Shown here: positions 36,734 through 47,663 of the stretch, piece after piece
Layout: the number at the start of each line of letters is the position of its first letter
Numbering within the stretch: position 1 is the first letter of the stretch
NCBI RefSeq assembly: GCF_001625305.1
Contig: NW_017802625.1
Location: 880,812 to 944,811 of the forward strand
Direction: 5' to 3'
Origin: Branchiostoma belcheri
Taxonomy: Eukaryota > Chordata > Leptocardii > Amphioxiformes > Branchiostomatidae
DNA length: 64,000 nt
The notes under the pieces: generated by a model
Told to the model about the DNA's origin: nothing
Seen by the model: only the letters and a program-made list of their open reading frames with translations
Database searches by the model: none
Program-made: the position numbers and the translations under genes

Positions 36734-39700
36734 TCAGATGTCAGGAGGAGATCCCAGACTGATCATGAGCTCCTGTAGGTCAGGGTCCTGTGCCCAGTGT
36801 ACCTGACTCCCCACCACCAGGGCCTGGTAGATGTGCTGTAGTCTGGAAATGTCAGACATGGCCTGAGCCAGTTTACTCTCCAACATCTTGACCCTGTCGT
36901 TGCTGTCCTCCTGTGACCTTCCCTGCTGTTCCTCCTTCCTCTGCTGTACCAAGGTCATCAGTTCCCTGTTCCTGACTTGCTGTTCGAAACTCTTCTTTTT
37001 CACCTCGTCCAGGTTTTCTTGCAGATCTTGCACATCCTTGTGACACTTGCCAAGTTCGAACACAAGTTCGTTCTGCTTCTTCACCATTTCAGAAATTTTC
37101 CATTTCTCCTTGTCTGATGGCTCTACTTCCTCTGTTGTTTCTGAATCAGGTGGGTCGAACAGGAACTTGGACAGCACATCTCCACACTGCAGCCTGCATA
37201 GGGAGAGAAACATACATTGCCATGGCGACAGTGGTTACTGTTAGGGTTATTGTTCACATGGCACTGCCATCATTTCATGATTTTGAGGAAGCCTTGGTAC
37301 CTGATACAGTGCACAGCTACAGTGCACTCCTTCCCCGAGTGTACAGTGAACGAGCCCCAGGGTCACAGAAAGTAGGGCCATCCGGGGCAGAGAGGTCTTC
37401 CCAAGGGTTTCCAGGAATGTGGGCATAGATGTGGGTCAGAGACATACCTGTGGACATTCCATTTCCTGTGGACAAAATGCCTGTACCATTCCTAGAATTC
37501 TTGCAAACTGCACACAATACTGTACCATTAGGCTCCTCCCTGAGACGTTGCCAAAAATATAAGCTGCATGTTGGAGGGCCTGCATGGGGGGTAGTGATTA
37601 CGTATTACGCAAAATTTTCGCCGCCGATTACGAATTACTTACGTTAAAGTCTCAGAGCTGATTATGACTTTATGCTGAATGTGGCTTATGTACAGTACTA
37701 GTACTATGAATTACATTGATTTTGGGGGAGGCTGCCTACGGATTACCAAGACTAAAATTAGTAAAAAGGTCTGATTACGCCTTATGAAAAAGGGCACGCA
37801 GGCCCCCATGTTGATTGAATGCCACTGAAAATTTGAGGCAAGCCTTGAGTGTGATATCCTTCCCATCTTCAAGTACAAGACAACCTGTAGCCACTAATTA
37901 TATATGTTTACCGAAGGAAAACATATTGTTTTTACTCAGTTTCTTCCTCTTCTGTTCTAAACACTAACCTCTGACCTGGCCAATGACATGATTTGTTGAT
38001 GTTTGTCACCATGGTAACTGGTGTTGGGTTACATAATGTTGCAATTTCATGGTCTGCTCTACTCCTGTCACCATATACTAGTAGTACATGTATGTGAATG
38101 TGTTTGAGTAAAAATTAACAGGGCAGACCATGTCCACAGGTAAACATTATGCATTTGCTTTGCAAATGTTACCTTTCTAGTGTTACAAATCAATTATCTT
38201 AAATTTTTCTGTCCATATAACCAGAAGACATGATAATACTCACCTTTCCAACACCAGCTCCTGCATACTGAGTTTTGTAGACTGGTCCTGTAGCTGGGAC
38301 TGCAGCTCTAGAATGTTGGCATTCACTTCCTCTTGAGTAGTGCTGTTCTCAGCAGCTACATCCTGTTGTCGTGCAAGCAGTGTTGCGTTATGCTCCACAA
38401 GTTGCCTTCTCACCCATTCCTTTGTCCTGAAATCAGGTTATTCTATGGGTTAATGTCCCGCATCGAGGTGTATATGGCAGGGCTCGAAATACTTTTTTTC
38501 GGGTACGTGCAAAATTGTAATATCCAAGCAGATGTTTAGGTAGCGCAAAAGACAGTATCAAATTGCCAGGCAGTATCCATTGGCCAGACTGTACCATTAG
38601 CCAATTTGATACTGTCTTTTGCACCACCTAAACATCTGCTTGGAGATTACAAAATTAAACGTTGGCAAAAATTTTAGGTGCAATTTGAAAAATTTATATG
38701 CAAAATTATGTTTAGTCCTTCTAGTGTCTGTTTTCCAGACACTAGAGTAACTGTTGGAACTGTATGGCACATGAAGAAACTTTAGCAACAGTCTGAGAGC
38801 ACTAAATTATTTTCTTGTTTCCCTTGATTTCTGAGCACGATATATGTCAAGTAAAATATAATGTTATTTTATAAAAATAACGTAATGTTAATTTTTGCTT
38901 CTTTGACGGCAACATGCCACCCTCCCCCTCTAGGTGCAAAATTGCACATTCCAAATTATATTTTCAAGTGCAAATCTACAATAATGTCATGTCATACTTT
39001 TGAACACATTGATGATTCAACACATGCATTTAATGATTAGACGACAATGATCATTTATAATCTAGGTATGTAACGTTATTTATAATAATTGTAAACAGTC
39101 ATTGAAGTGAACATTCTCACCCTTTTAACTCCACTAACTCTGAGGCATCCACTGGTTCCTCCCGTTTGTCTTGACCAGGAGTGATGTCACTGTAGATAGA
39201 CCTGTAACGGTTATAGTTTTAGGAATTATAGTAATTAGTAGGAGACCATATTAATATGAGAGATATGTTTGCATATATATTAGCACGTTAGGTAGGCACT
39301 GATTGGTTAGTGAGAGTAACCAATCAGGTGAAGGACCATTTTTAGCATAGTTCAGCTTGGAAGAGATGCCTTGTTAGTCAGTTCTAGACCCAGGACTCAA
39401 GGTATGTGTACAAATGTACATGTCTAGTTGTAGTCCTCTGTAGATAAGAAGATTGTATAACTGTTACTGTTGTTAGTACATCATCTGTGTAATCGTAGAC
39501 CATTGGTAACTCTCTGTGAACCTTTCAATAGACCATATAACAAGTTACCTGTGTCAGTAGAGTTAACATATGGATTAATAAACCCGATTTAGCAGAAGTA
39601 ATCAAACTGTTTGGATCTCGTTTATAGTAAGGCCACAGCAAGTAATTTTTATGGATGACATCAGCGCGCGCCTTAATTTTTGCCTGATTTTGGAAAAAAA

Positions 39701-40487
39701 AAAAGATTATTTTGTTGCCTTCTGACAGTGGTCAACATGCTGAAAATGGGCAAAGAGGTCTGTTGCCATGCCGGAAGGTGGATGGCAGATAACTATGAAG
39801 AAAGGAGACAAGACAAGACTCTGATTTAATGTTTTGTTTCTTATTTTGAAGCAGTGATATGTGATCGGCCATATGTGACGTTGGCTGTGTATATGTGATG
39901 TTCCCACTGAATCAAAACCATTTGTACAATGATTGAGTAAAAACACCAAGGAACCTTGTTTTTTTGGCCTGCCTTGTTTTTTTTTCGCCCGCTCGCATTA
40001 GATTTGGAATCTGCGGAGGATGTCATCCATAAAATTTAACGTTACTTGCTGTGGCCTTAGCTTAGTACCTCATCTGTACAATCCTAGACTTTTGGTATTA
40101 CTCTCTGTGAACCATGAATTTAGACCACATACTTATCAGTAGAGTTAAAACACACGGATCAAATTAAAACACGGCTCAGCAGAAGTAATCGAACTGTTTG
40201 GATCTCAGTTATGCTATAAGATACCATGGAGCTTTTTTCTACCTCCATGAAGATACCTAGCCGCGGCGACTGTTGCAGGGCTTCTCTTGCTTGCAGTCTT
40301 TTACATTAGGGCTAATGTAAAAGACTGCAAGCAAGAGAAGCCCTGCAACAGTCGCCGCGGCTAGAAGATACCATGAAACTACCACAGACCTGTTTGAGTT
40401 GGTGCTGGTGGCAGACGTCGGCACAGGTTTGCACAGAGCTGCTGGCTCAAACACTCCACTCCCGGTGTGGCTGGATTCCACCTCCAT
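36734..40487 (-). CDS. CENPH: Centromere protein H (CENP-H), inner kinetochore subunit
   Basis: Four coding exons on the minus strand: 40390-40487 (ATG), 39121-39201, 38244-38426 and 36734-37193 (stop), giving about 273 residues; the human protein is 247. Phases agree at every join (2, 2, 2). CENP-H is a coiled-coil subunit of the CCAN inner kinetochore, partnering CENP-K, CENP-I and CENP-M. The C-terminal block VGSQVHWAQDPDLQELM aligns with the human LGSKVNWAEDPALKEIV block, which is the main basis for the name. Residues from about 60 to 235 are Gln/Glu/Lys-rich heptad-like coiled coil. The N-terminal exon (MEVESSHTGSG...) is low-similarity, as usual in this fast-evolving family. Intron 1 contains a MITE, an LTR-like repeat and a perfect palindrome; intron 3 contains two further repeats. 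The identification rests on one short block plus size and coiled-coil layout. Confidence 0.8.
37903..38180. repeat. Dispersed repeat, GCAAATGCATAATG family (inverted), CENPH intron 3
   Basis: tatgtttaccgaaggaaaac at the left, gcatttgctttgcaaatgtt then acctttctagt at the right. Confidence 0.75.
38478..38720. mobile_element. CAGGGCTCGAAA-family fragment with long hairpin, CENPH intron 2
   Basis: Starts cagggctcgaaatacttt. Contains inverted arms 38524-38565 and 38601-38642 (ccaagcagatgtttaggt...), 42 bases with two mismatches. The right terminus is not found. Confidence 0.6.
39203..39630. repeat. LTR-like fossil repeat, possible solo LTR, CENPH intron 1
   Basis: Begins tgtaacggttatag directly at the CENPH exon 2 acceptor. 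It has a ccaatcag box at about 39320 and an aataaa at about 39577, near its 3' end. Its last ~160 bases recur at 40064-40220, beyond a MITE. No internal coding region is present. The family (LTR retrotransposon) is a guess from layout, and the ends are not canonical. Confidence 0.3.
39631..40056. mobile_element. Harbinger-like MITE in CENPH intron 1
   Basis: Inverted ends ggccacagcaagtaattttt / gttacttgctgtggcc, near-identical inside to 3013-3427 (ctgacagtggtcaacatgc). Inserted within a repeated ~160-bp flanking sequence. Confidence 0.85.
40064..40220. repeat. Diverged direct repeat of 39473-39630
   Basis: Shares ctctctgtgaacc, cagtagagttaa and agcagaagtaatcgaactgt with the sequence left of the MITE at 39631. 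Possibly part of the same fossil element. Confidence 0.6.
40257..40364. repeat. Perfect 108-bp palindrome in CENPH intron 1
   Basis: Arms 40257-40309 and 40312-40364 are exact complements (ctagccgcggcgactgttgc...), with a two-base gg centre. Direct copies of agataccatg flank it (40219 and 40366). It lies 26 bases downstream of the CENPH exon 1 donor. Confidence 0.92.
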
Positions 40488-40689
40488 CCCGACGCTCTAT
40501 CTCAGTATTTGGAGCTCAAAAGTCGGCAAAAAATAACCTATCAGCGACGAGATATGGCCCGAATTCCCCGCCAAAGTGTTGATTTTTTGAACGTCTTTCC
40601 GCCATTTTGAAGTCGCCGCGCCGGCCGGTAAGGTGCATCCTGGGTAATCTCCAAGCAGATTCGGTGGGGCAAGGGGACTTTTATATGTT

Positions 40690-40850
40690 GGCCGCCTGTA
40701 TCTTCGGCTTCGGGAGGTGGCTGGAAAGAGTAGAAATCGTCGGGAGCGGCAAACTGTTCTCTCCAGAAGATCAACTCCCTCGGCATGCTATCTCTTAATT
40801 TTCTACTCTTTTCAGCCGCCTCCCGAAGCCTGGTAGAGTCTATTGTAACC
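40690..40850. repeat. Inverted repeat upstream of CENPH
   Basis: ggcttcgggaggtggctgga (about 40706) and cagccgcctcccgaagcc (about 40813) form arms of ~30 bases around a ~75-base loop. Similar sequence, cttcgggaagtggctggaaa, lies at 26425. It falls in the probable CENPH promoter/5' UTR. Confidence 0.7.
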
Positions 40851-41004
40851 TGTATCCAACGTTCGCCCCATGTACGTAAGTCCTGGGAAGTTCTCTGTTT
40901 ATGTAAGGCCATGTTGATTTGATTATATGGATGACAGCTTCTGGGAACCCCAAAACTGATGCGAGCGTGCGAATAAAAAAAAGTTTGGCAAAAAAAAAAA
41001 GTTT

Positions 41005-43112
41005 CCTATAAGTTATATAACAGCACCAGACCTAGTCTCCCCTGTACCGTAGATGGTCACTCCGGGATGTCGGAGATTTCTAACATGTGGAAGAACCACT
41101 ACAGTACACTGTTGAATTCTGTAAATACCACTGTGCATAAGTCGTTTGTAATCAACACAGTTGAGTCAGGTGTTGCTGACAACCCAGGAATGTATGTATC
41201 CGTAGACGAGGTATCTGAGGCAATCAACAAGTTGACCAATGGTAAATCGTGTGATGCTGACGGGATTGCAGCCGAGCACCTGAAATATGCAGGTCCCCGG
41301 CTGTCCACATTACTGTCCTTGTTATTTTCTGCGGTGCTCCGGCATGGGTACATTCCATCTAGGCTACTCTGTACCGTTATGATTCCCATCATCAAAAAAC
41401 AGAATGGTAGTTTGACTGATAGAGATAACTACCGGCCAATAGCGGTCGCCAGCCCGTTTTGTAAAGCTCTGGAAATTTTGCTTCTACTGCGCCTAGAGGA
41501 ATACCTCCATAGTCCGGATAACCAGTTCGGCTTCAAGAAACATCATGGCACTGACATGTGTGTGTTTGCGTTGAAGGAGGTAATCAGTTACTATCAGAGC
41601 CGTGGCTCCCCCGTGTTTGTATGTTTTCTCGACGCCGCAAAAGCGTTTGACCGTGTCAATCATTGGTCACTCTTTAAAAAACTAATCGATAGGCACGTTC
41701 CATTGTACATAGTCCGGCTACTCGTAGTCTGGTATAATACTCTGACTTTTAGGGTGCGTTGGGGCAGCTCCCTTTCTGACAATCTTACTGTAAGTAACGG
41801 TTTGCCACAGGGTAGCCTACTGTCTCCCTTTCTCTTTAATGTTTACATTTCTGACCTTAGTGTTGAGCTGAACTCGAGCGGTGTTGGCTGCTATATTGGC
41901 AGTACTATTGTGAACCATTTTTTGTATGCAGACGACATATGTATTATTTGTCCTTCTGTTAAAGGACTGCAAAAACTTTTGAAAAATTTGTGAAAGCTTT
42001 GGTGATCGCAACGATATTCTCTTCAGCGAAAAGAAGAGCCATTGTATGTACTTTCCATGTAACAGACTTCGGTTGAACTGTGCGCCCCCTTCAGTAAGGC
42101 TTTATGGAACTAACCTACAGTATGTTTCTTCTGTGAACTACCTGGGCAACCAGATAACTACCAACCTGTCTGATGACGAGTCGATCCGTACTCACATTAG
42201 AGGCTTCTACACCAGAGCCAATTCCTTAGTTCGTAAATTTAAGTTTGCCTCTACAGAAGTGAAGCGCACACTTTTCAACGCATACTGTTTCTCTATGTAT
42301 TGCGCCCAGTTGTGGACACGCTACACTCTGGGCGCTATTCGCAAACTCCGAACGGCTTATAAGGTCACACCGATTTAATTTTATGGATGACATCCGCGCG
42401 CGCATTGATTTTCGCCTGATCTCAAAAAAAAAAAAAGATCACGTCTTCCGAGTCTCTGGCCTGGCTTTAGGCTTGGGTAGTCCATTCGACAACGAAGCCG
42501 GTGGTAACTCTGGAGGACGGCACCCAAGCTACCGAAGCTCCACGACTCAGTGTTCATTCATAAATTCCGCAAAAAGCCAGCATGTGCTGACCTGTCGTAT
42601 ACATCGCGATGTAATGCGCCAAATTCACAATACCGGCTTTGTATTCCTGCGGTTTAGTAGCATTTTTATTTTGTGCCGGATTTTTCTTTTTTTTTTTCGC
42701 CCGCTCGCACTAGTTTGGGGGTCTTCCGAGGATGTCATCCATAAAATTAAGGCGGTGTGGCCTAACAACGCCTTTAGAATATTGTTTTCATATGGAAAAT
42801 TCGAGAGCGCCAGTCGAATGTTTGTGACTGAGGTTGTCGATACCTTCGATGCTCGCAGACGTAAACTAACACACTCTTTCACCAATCGGCTCCTCAACAG
42901 TAATAACAGTATCATAAAACTCGCAATCCACTCAGACCTATCATCCACCAGTCACTACTGGGATCACTATATCGGCCTAGTCTACCGGTAAGGCCTTTCC
43001 CGTATGTATATGTACCGAACCCTACCGTTTTTACTATGTGTGCACCTTGTTATTTTAATTGTTTGTCTACTATGGGCCAATTTGCGCCTGAAATAAAGAA
43101 TAAAGAAAGAAA
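41005..43112 (+). mobile_element. 5'-truncated LINE with reverse transcriptase, interrupted by a MITE
   Basis: The plus strand 41067-41993 encodes reverse transcriptase segments RDNYRPIAVASPFCKALE, NQFGFKKHHGTD, CFLDAAKAFDRVNHW, NGLPQGSLLSPFLFNVY and the catalytic FLYADDICII. The frame then breaks near 41990 and continues in 42046-42362 (SSVNYLGNQITT...), is interrupted by a MITE, and resumes at 42766 to a stop at 42988-42990. The 3' end is aataaagaataaagaaagaa, a short tandem tail. The endonuclease domain is absent (5' truncation, normal for LINEs). Clade is uncertain, perhaps CR1/L2-like by the YADD context and tail. It sits inside the MITE spanning 40907-43410. Confidence 0.82.
42363..42762. 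mobile_element. Harbinger-like MITE inserted in a LINE, TAA target duplication
   Basis: Terminal inverted repeats ggtcacaccgatttaatttt and (complement) ending ccggtgtggcc; subterminal atggatgacatcc and ggatgtcatccat. Direct TAA at 42360-42362 and 42763-42765. Taking out the element and one TAA joins GCT TAT AAC AAC GCC in frame in the surrounding LINE. Confidence 0.85.
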
Positions 43113-44202
43113 GATATATTATGAAATCTACGTGGTCATAAAGGTTGAACAAATGACACACAGAGCTAGTATGGTATGGCGAATAATAATAGACTCTTCA
43201 TTTTCATTTCTTCACATTTTCTTCTTTTCCTGAATTGATTTCAGCATTCTATGCATTAGTATCGTTTTCCAATACTTTTTTTTGCAACATACGACATATA
43301 TTCGCTCATTTTGTACGATTTACAGTATGGTCGAAAACTTTTTTTAAATGGCCGAAAATTCATGCGCGCGCGGATCCGGATGTCATCTATGTAATCAAAT
43401 CAACATGCCCTTAGGTGCAACACACCGATTTATTTGTATGTACTAAGCCACATGAAGGCCTGTGCGGTACATTTTATCAAGCTCAGTTTTGAACAACGCC
43501 CAAAGTCTACAAAGCACGCTATACATTGTCAGTCATTGTTTGTCACTGTGTTGGCCAATACAATGTATGAATGAAAGGCCTTTATTGTACGTTCATGCTC
43601 TTACGAGCTAAGTAGAGGTCATGTATAAAACACTCACTATACAAAATGTACAGAGATATCTCACTATATACATACTAATGTGTACTATTGACTACTGGTT
43701 CGATTACTATGTACACATTCAAATTCTCGCTTCTTATATTATAAGACAGCTGTATAGGTATGAAAAATGTCCGTGGAGATTATCTGCTCGCAAAAATTAC
43801 AGTTGTAATGTCAGCTAACGGACACAATAAAGTATCCCAATAAGTAGATCTATACACGGTTTTTCAAATTTCATTATAAATAAAAATATTTCTGTTTAGA
43901 AGATACATTTTGTACTACTTGACTGTAAGTTTTATTATGCCGAACGTAACATACTACATTTGTATTTAGAAATATCCACTTAGACAAACTGTGTAAAGGT
44001 AGAACAAAGAAAGAGATTTTCAGTCATCTGGCCTCATGTCTACCAGTAATGACCACACAATAGAAAAACTATGTGAAGTCATCTCCATTTGCTTTAAAAA
44101 GAGAGAAGAAATCTTTTCAAAGATTTCTTAAAAGACCTATATTAGATAGAATGTTCTTCCTAGTTGTTCCTAAGACTCTTACGTTATTCTTTTATCCTTA
44201 TA

Positions 44203-44468
44203 TTTACCGAATGAAAACATACTGTTTTTGCTACGTTTCCTAGCTCTTCTTCTCCAAACCAGAAAGGTCAATGACCTGAACCAGACCGTCTGTTACCATG
44301 GTAACTAGTGTTGGGTTACATCATGCTGCAATTTTATAGCAGGAGGGATTTAGACTCCTGTCTGACCATATTTATGAATGTACCGGTATTTGAGTAAGAA
44401 TTAACAGAGCAGACCATATGTGAAGGTAAACATTATGCATTTGTTTCGCAAATGTTACTTTTCTAGTT
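44203..44468. repeat. Dispersed repeat, GCAAATGCATAATG family (inverted), at the 3' end of a small ORF
   Basis: tatttaccgaatgaaaacat at the left, gcatttgtttcgcaaatgtt then acttttctagt at the right. The small ORF at 44470-44742 stops exactly at its edge. Confidence 0.75.
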
Positions 44469-44469
44469 T

Positions 44470-44742
44470 TCATCTTGAATCTGTAGTCCGTGTATTCGGT
44501 TCTGTAACGGCTGGGTAGATCGCCGGCTGGCGCGAGATTAGTAAATCATCATTGTCCTTTCCTGTGGTCTTAGTCATACTGGCCTTTTGCGGCGAGGCAG
44601 ATTGCCTTCGGCCACTGCTAAGGTCAAAGAAAGTCTGACACTGGTCACTGCTAGGAGCTGGTCTCTTGTGGTGTTGCCCTTGCTGTCCAACCGCGAGCTG
44701 ACACTTGTCCCTGTACTTGTCCACTGACGAGCCTGTTCCCAT
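44470..44742 (-). CDS. Putative small protein, 90 aa, N-myristoylation-type start
   Basis: ORF MGTGSSVDKYRDKC... ending in TGA. The start is in good Kozak context (aca ATG G). Gly2 followed by T-G-S-S fits the N-myristoyltransferase consensus, with Ser at position 6. The rest is hydrophilic (Gln, Ser, Lys), without a recognised domain. It could be a single-exon gene, a first exon or chance. The stop abuts a dispersed repeat, so the repeat may have supplied the end. No family recognised. Confidence 0.35.
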   Translation of the reverse strand: MGTGSSVDKYRDKCQLAVGQQGQHHKRPAPSSDQCQTFFDLSSGRRQSASPQKASMTKTTGKDNDDLLISRQPAIYPAVTEPNTRTTDSR

Positions 44743-44860
44743 TGTAGTTCAGGCTGACATCGCTAGAGGTCGCCCTTCTGAGGACAAGAAAAGCTTTATT
44801 GTACTTACATAGTTAAAGTTAAACTGCTGCTTGTTGCAGTATTTACTCGGCAGCATTAGT

Positions 44861-45075
44861 CTCCACCAGGCCTTCCTAGATCCTACGGGGTGTGGATAGT
44901 AGAATTCGGTAAAAAGGGAAGTATTCGACCGGCCAGGAGAGTCAGTCCGCCGGAGGGCTAATTTCAGCTCCTAACGGCGAGGGCAAATTTATACGGTAGC
45001 TAAACTCCCAATTATTCTCCCTATTTGGCTAAATGTTATTGTTGAACCCCTGTTGTTTGTCTGGTGGAGACTACA
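44861..45075. mobile_element. MITE with AGTCTCCACCAG ends
   Basis: tagtctccaccaggccttcc at the left, ctggtggagactac at the right, with gaattcggtaaaaaggga and ccggccaggagagt inside. Related pieces are at 30774-30905, 31430-31530 and 26425-26500. Confidence 0.6.
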
Positions 45076-45180
45076 TGCAGTATGTCAAGCACTTAGCATA
45101 TCCCATGAAACTAGCGCCCATTATTACATTTTTTAATGTATTGGAAGCGACAGTACGAAACGTGGTCACGTCATAAAATA

Positions 45181-45239
45181 TTGTTTGTTTGTTTGTTTGT
45201 TTGTTTGTTTGTTTGTTTGTTTGTTTGTTTGTTTGTTTG
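45181..45239. repeat. (TTTG)n microsatellite
   Basis: About 15 units of gttt. Followed by gaatgaatgattctttattc, the type of sequence seen at antisense LINE 3' ends. Confidence 0.95.
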
Positions 45240-45887
45240 AATGAATGATTCTTTATTCATGAGAAACTCAAATGGGCATGCAGGAAACTTTTCATATCAA
45301 AAAGATCAAGTTTACATCATTTTAAGTCCTAATAAATCTATACACACATTTTACGCATAGATGGTACAAAAACATACATAACGCTATATTACAAGAGTGA
45401 TATTACAACTTGTATATGCATATGGATTGTTTCCGTTCGTTTTAATCATTTCGGATGGCTGTTCCACTCGTTTCTGATTGCTATACTGATTTGGAACAAT
45501 TATTACGTGCGGAAGGTCGAACTTCAATGCTGAACATCACATCAAATCGACAATGATTTTATCCAATGGGGCACATCTTCGTGACTGGCCACACGTACAT
45601 TTCTTTTATCAGAACAAAGTCTCCTTTGTACGTAGCGAATGGAATCGATACATGTATAATCTAATTATCAAGCATGCTGTGCCCGTGTCCCTGGCGTGCT
45701 CACTTATACATGACCTTGCCATGTGACCTCGCCAATCACTTAGAAAGCAATTATCCCACCAGAAGGTAGGAGCACAAATGCGAGGATAATGTGGGTTTAA
45801 CCGTTCGCCTAGGGCACAAATGTAACAGTCGTCGGCATGACAATATAGCCTCAGAAGTGAAATGGATTTGTCGCCCATAACCCAATT

Positions 45888-46395
45888 ATTCCCCCGCACT
45901 TGTAGTTGCCAAGGCCGGGCATTTTTGTACACTGGTGCTTTGAAATTATGTTGGCTTGCCACAGAAGGGTGCTATTGATGTCTAAGACCCATATTCAGTC
46001 CCAGGATCGTCCTAAGCTCAATGTAGTTACTAAACAAAACGTAACTATCATTGAACTCGAATTTATCCCCCACACTTGTAGTTGCCAAGGCCGGGCATTT
46101 TTGTACACTGGTGCTTTGAAATTATGTTGGATTGACACAGAAGGGTGCTATTGATGTATCTAAGACCCATATTCAGTCCCAGGATCGTCCTACTCAATGT
46201 AATTACTAAACAAAACGTAACTATCATTGAACTCGAATTATATCCCCACACTAGTAGTTGCTAAGGCCCGACATTTTTGTACACTGGTGCTTTGGAAATC
46301 TGTTGGCTTGACACAGAAGGGTCCCAGGATCACCCTAAGCTCAATGTAGTTACTAGACAAAACGTAGTTATCATTGAATTCGAACAAGACTGTTT
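45888..46395. repeat. Tandem repeat, three units of ~175-180 bp
   Basis: cacttgtagttgccaaggcc begins units at about 45897 and 46073; a third, diverged unit (actagtagttgctaaggccc) starts at about 46249. Each has ttttgtacactggtgctttg, cacagaagggt, cccaggat and aaaacgta. The third unit lacks an internal segment. Confidence 0.88.
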
Positions 46396-47432
46396 CGGGA
46401 CGAGGGTCAGGGTGTTAGAGGGGCGAATTCGGGGGCAAGCTGAACCACAGGCCTGGGTTGAATCATAAAACAGACTCACAATACAATTTGTTGAAAGGAA
46501 AAACACAGAAGAAATTGTGAATGCACTCTTAGCCGAAGATACAGCTACAGTTTTCATACGACCTACAAAATATATCTGTGGTTAACGCTGTGCTTGTAAC
46601 ACAATGTTGCATATCGGAATTTGACAAACTCAATCATATATGCATAGTGACAATACGTGTATAGACAACAGTCTGTTATGTGGCCTATTCATGTCCCATT
46701 TCCCCACTATACCAATAAAATCTTTTGTGTGACTGTGTACCAAATATCAACCTGCTAGTGTGAGTCACAAAGGTCACTTACAAACGCAATCATCAATGAG
46801 TCCCTATAGTGAATTGCTACCATTTTCCCCTGAAGAATTTGAAAGCATTGCCGAATCCTACAAAACAACAATATATTTTTTCTAGCCGAAATACTAAGGC
46901 TCTGTCCGATTGCATGTAAACACAAATAAAGTGTCCAAAGTTCTTACCAACATGGTGCTTCTGCTGGGCTAGTGGGATCACCTTTCAGTCTTGGTAAGGA
47001 TGTCACAGCTGGTCCAGGCCATTACCATTTACCAGGGCAAGTTCACCTTTTAATTTCGCGATGGCGATGTTATACACAGTCTTCAGGCAAGGGCGTAAGC
47101 ACCAAGACAAGCCGGCCATTCAATCTTGCAAGATGGTGACTGTTACTAGTGTTATGATTGCTTGCTCACCTCACGTGATCGTCTGAAAATTTAGCTGCCA
47201 CCTCAGACAACCAAGTGTGCAGAAAACACAATGGGTTGCAGAAAGTACCCGTTTCTTTATCCGATCATCGACGAAAAATCACAAACACGCCCCTACCTTG
47301 GCCGTGCCCCTCCATTCTTTTTAAAAAAATCTGCAGTTTCAGTCAACCTCGCTAGTAGTGCTTGCGCGGCCTAAAAAGAAAAGTCTCTCTACTTGAATGT
47401 ACATATTGGTGCTGAGGTCTTCTCAAATAGGC

Positions 47433-47663
47433 TCAGAATGTGCACCTTTCCTGCTCCTGTGTACAGATCATCAGTCCTCCTGGCCCGACACCCTCTTCTT
47501 CTGAAATCCTTCTAACCAGCGGAGGCAAAACTCGGCTTCCTCTTCGTTTTTCAGCTGTTGTTGGTTTGTTACAACTTTCTAAGTACGACTTTTTGTCGCT
47601 GTGGATGTCGTCTTGTAGTTCTTGCACGTCACGACGTTTTGCTGTAGACGAGAATAGCCCCAT
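47433..47663 (-). CDS. Putative small protein, 76 aa, N-myristoylation-type start
   Basis: ORF MGLFSSTAKRRDVQELQDDI... with Kozak-like act ATG G. Gly2 then L-F-S-S, followed by a Lys-Arg cluster, is the pattern of a myristoyl-plus-basic membrane anchor. A possible donor lies at the end (GAAAG|GTGCAC, about 47441). Same strand and same kind of start as the ORF at 44470-44742, 2.7 kb away. No domain recognised. Confidence 0.4.
   Translation of the reverse strand: MGLFSSTAKRRDVQELQDDIHSDKKSYLESCNKPTTAEKRRGSRVLPPLVRRISEEEGVGPGGLMICTQEQERCTF

Larger units (their letters stand above)
40907..43410. mobile_element. Harbinger-like MITE (ATGTTGATTT type) split by a LINE
   Basis: The left arm ggccatgttgatttgatta (40907) and the right arm taatcaaatcaacatgccc (ending 43410) are inverted repeats matching the uninterrupted copy at 26999-27497. 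The left arm matches until about 41000; the right arm resumes about 43113 with attatgaaatctacgtggtc, which also occurs in the other copy. Everything between is a later LINE insertion. Flanks are TAA on the left and TTA on the right. Confidence 0.8.

Noticed and set aside
40541-40912. 123-residue minus ORF upstream of CENPH
   Set aside because: Overlaps an inverted repeat (40690-40850) and the CENPH 5' flank; no recognised domain. Could be partly 5' UTR.
42383-42991. 202-residue plus ORF
   Set aside because: A chimera of the inner MITE and the 3' part of the LINE, not a gene.
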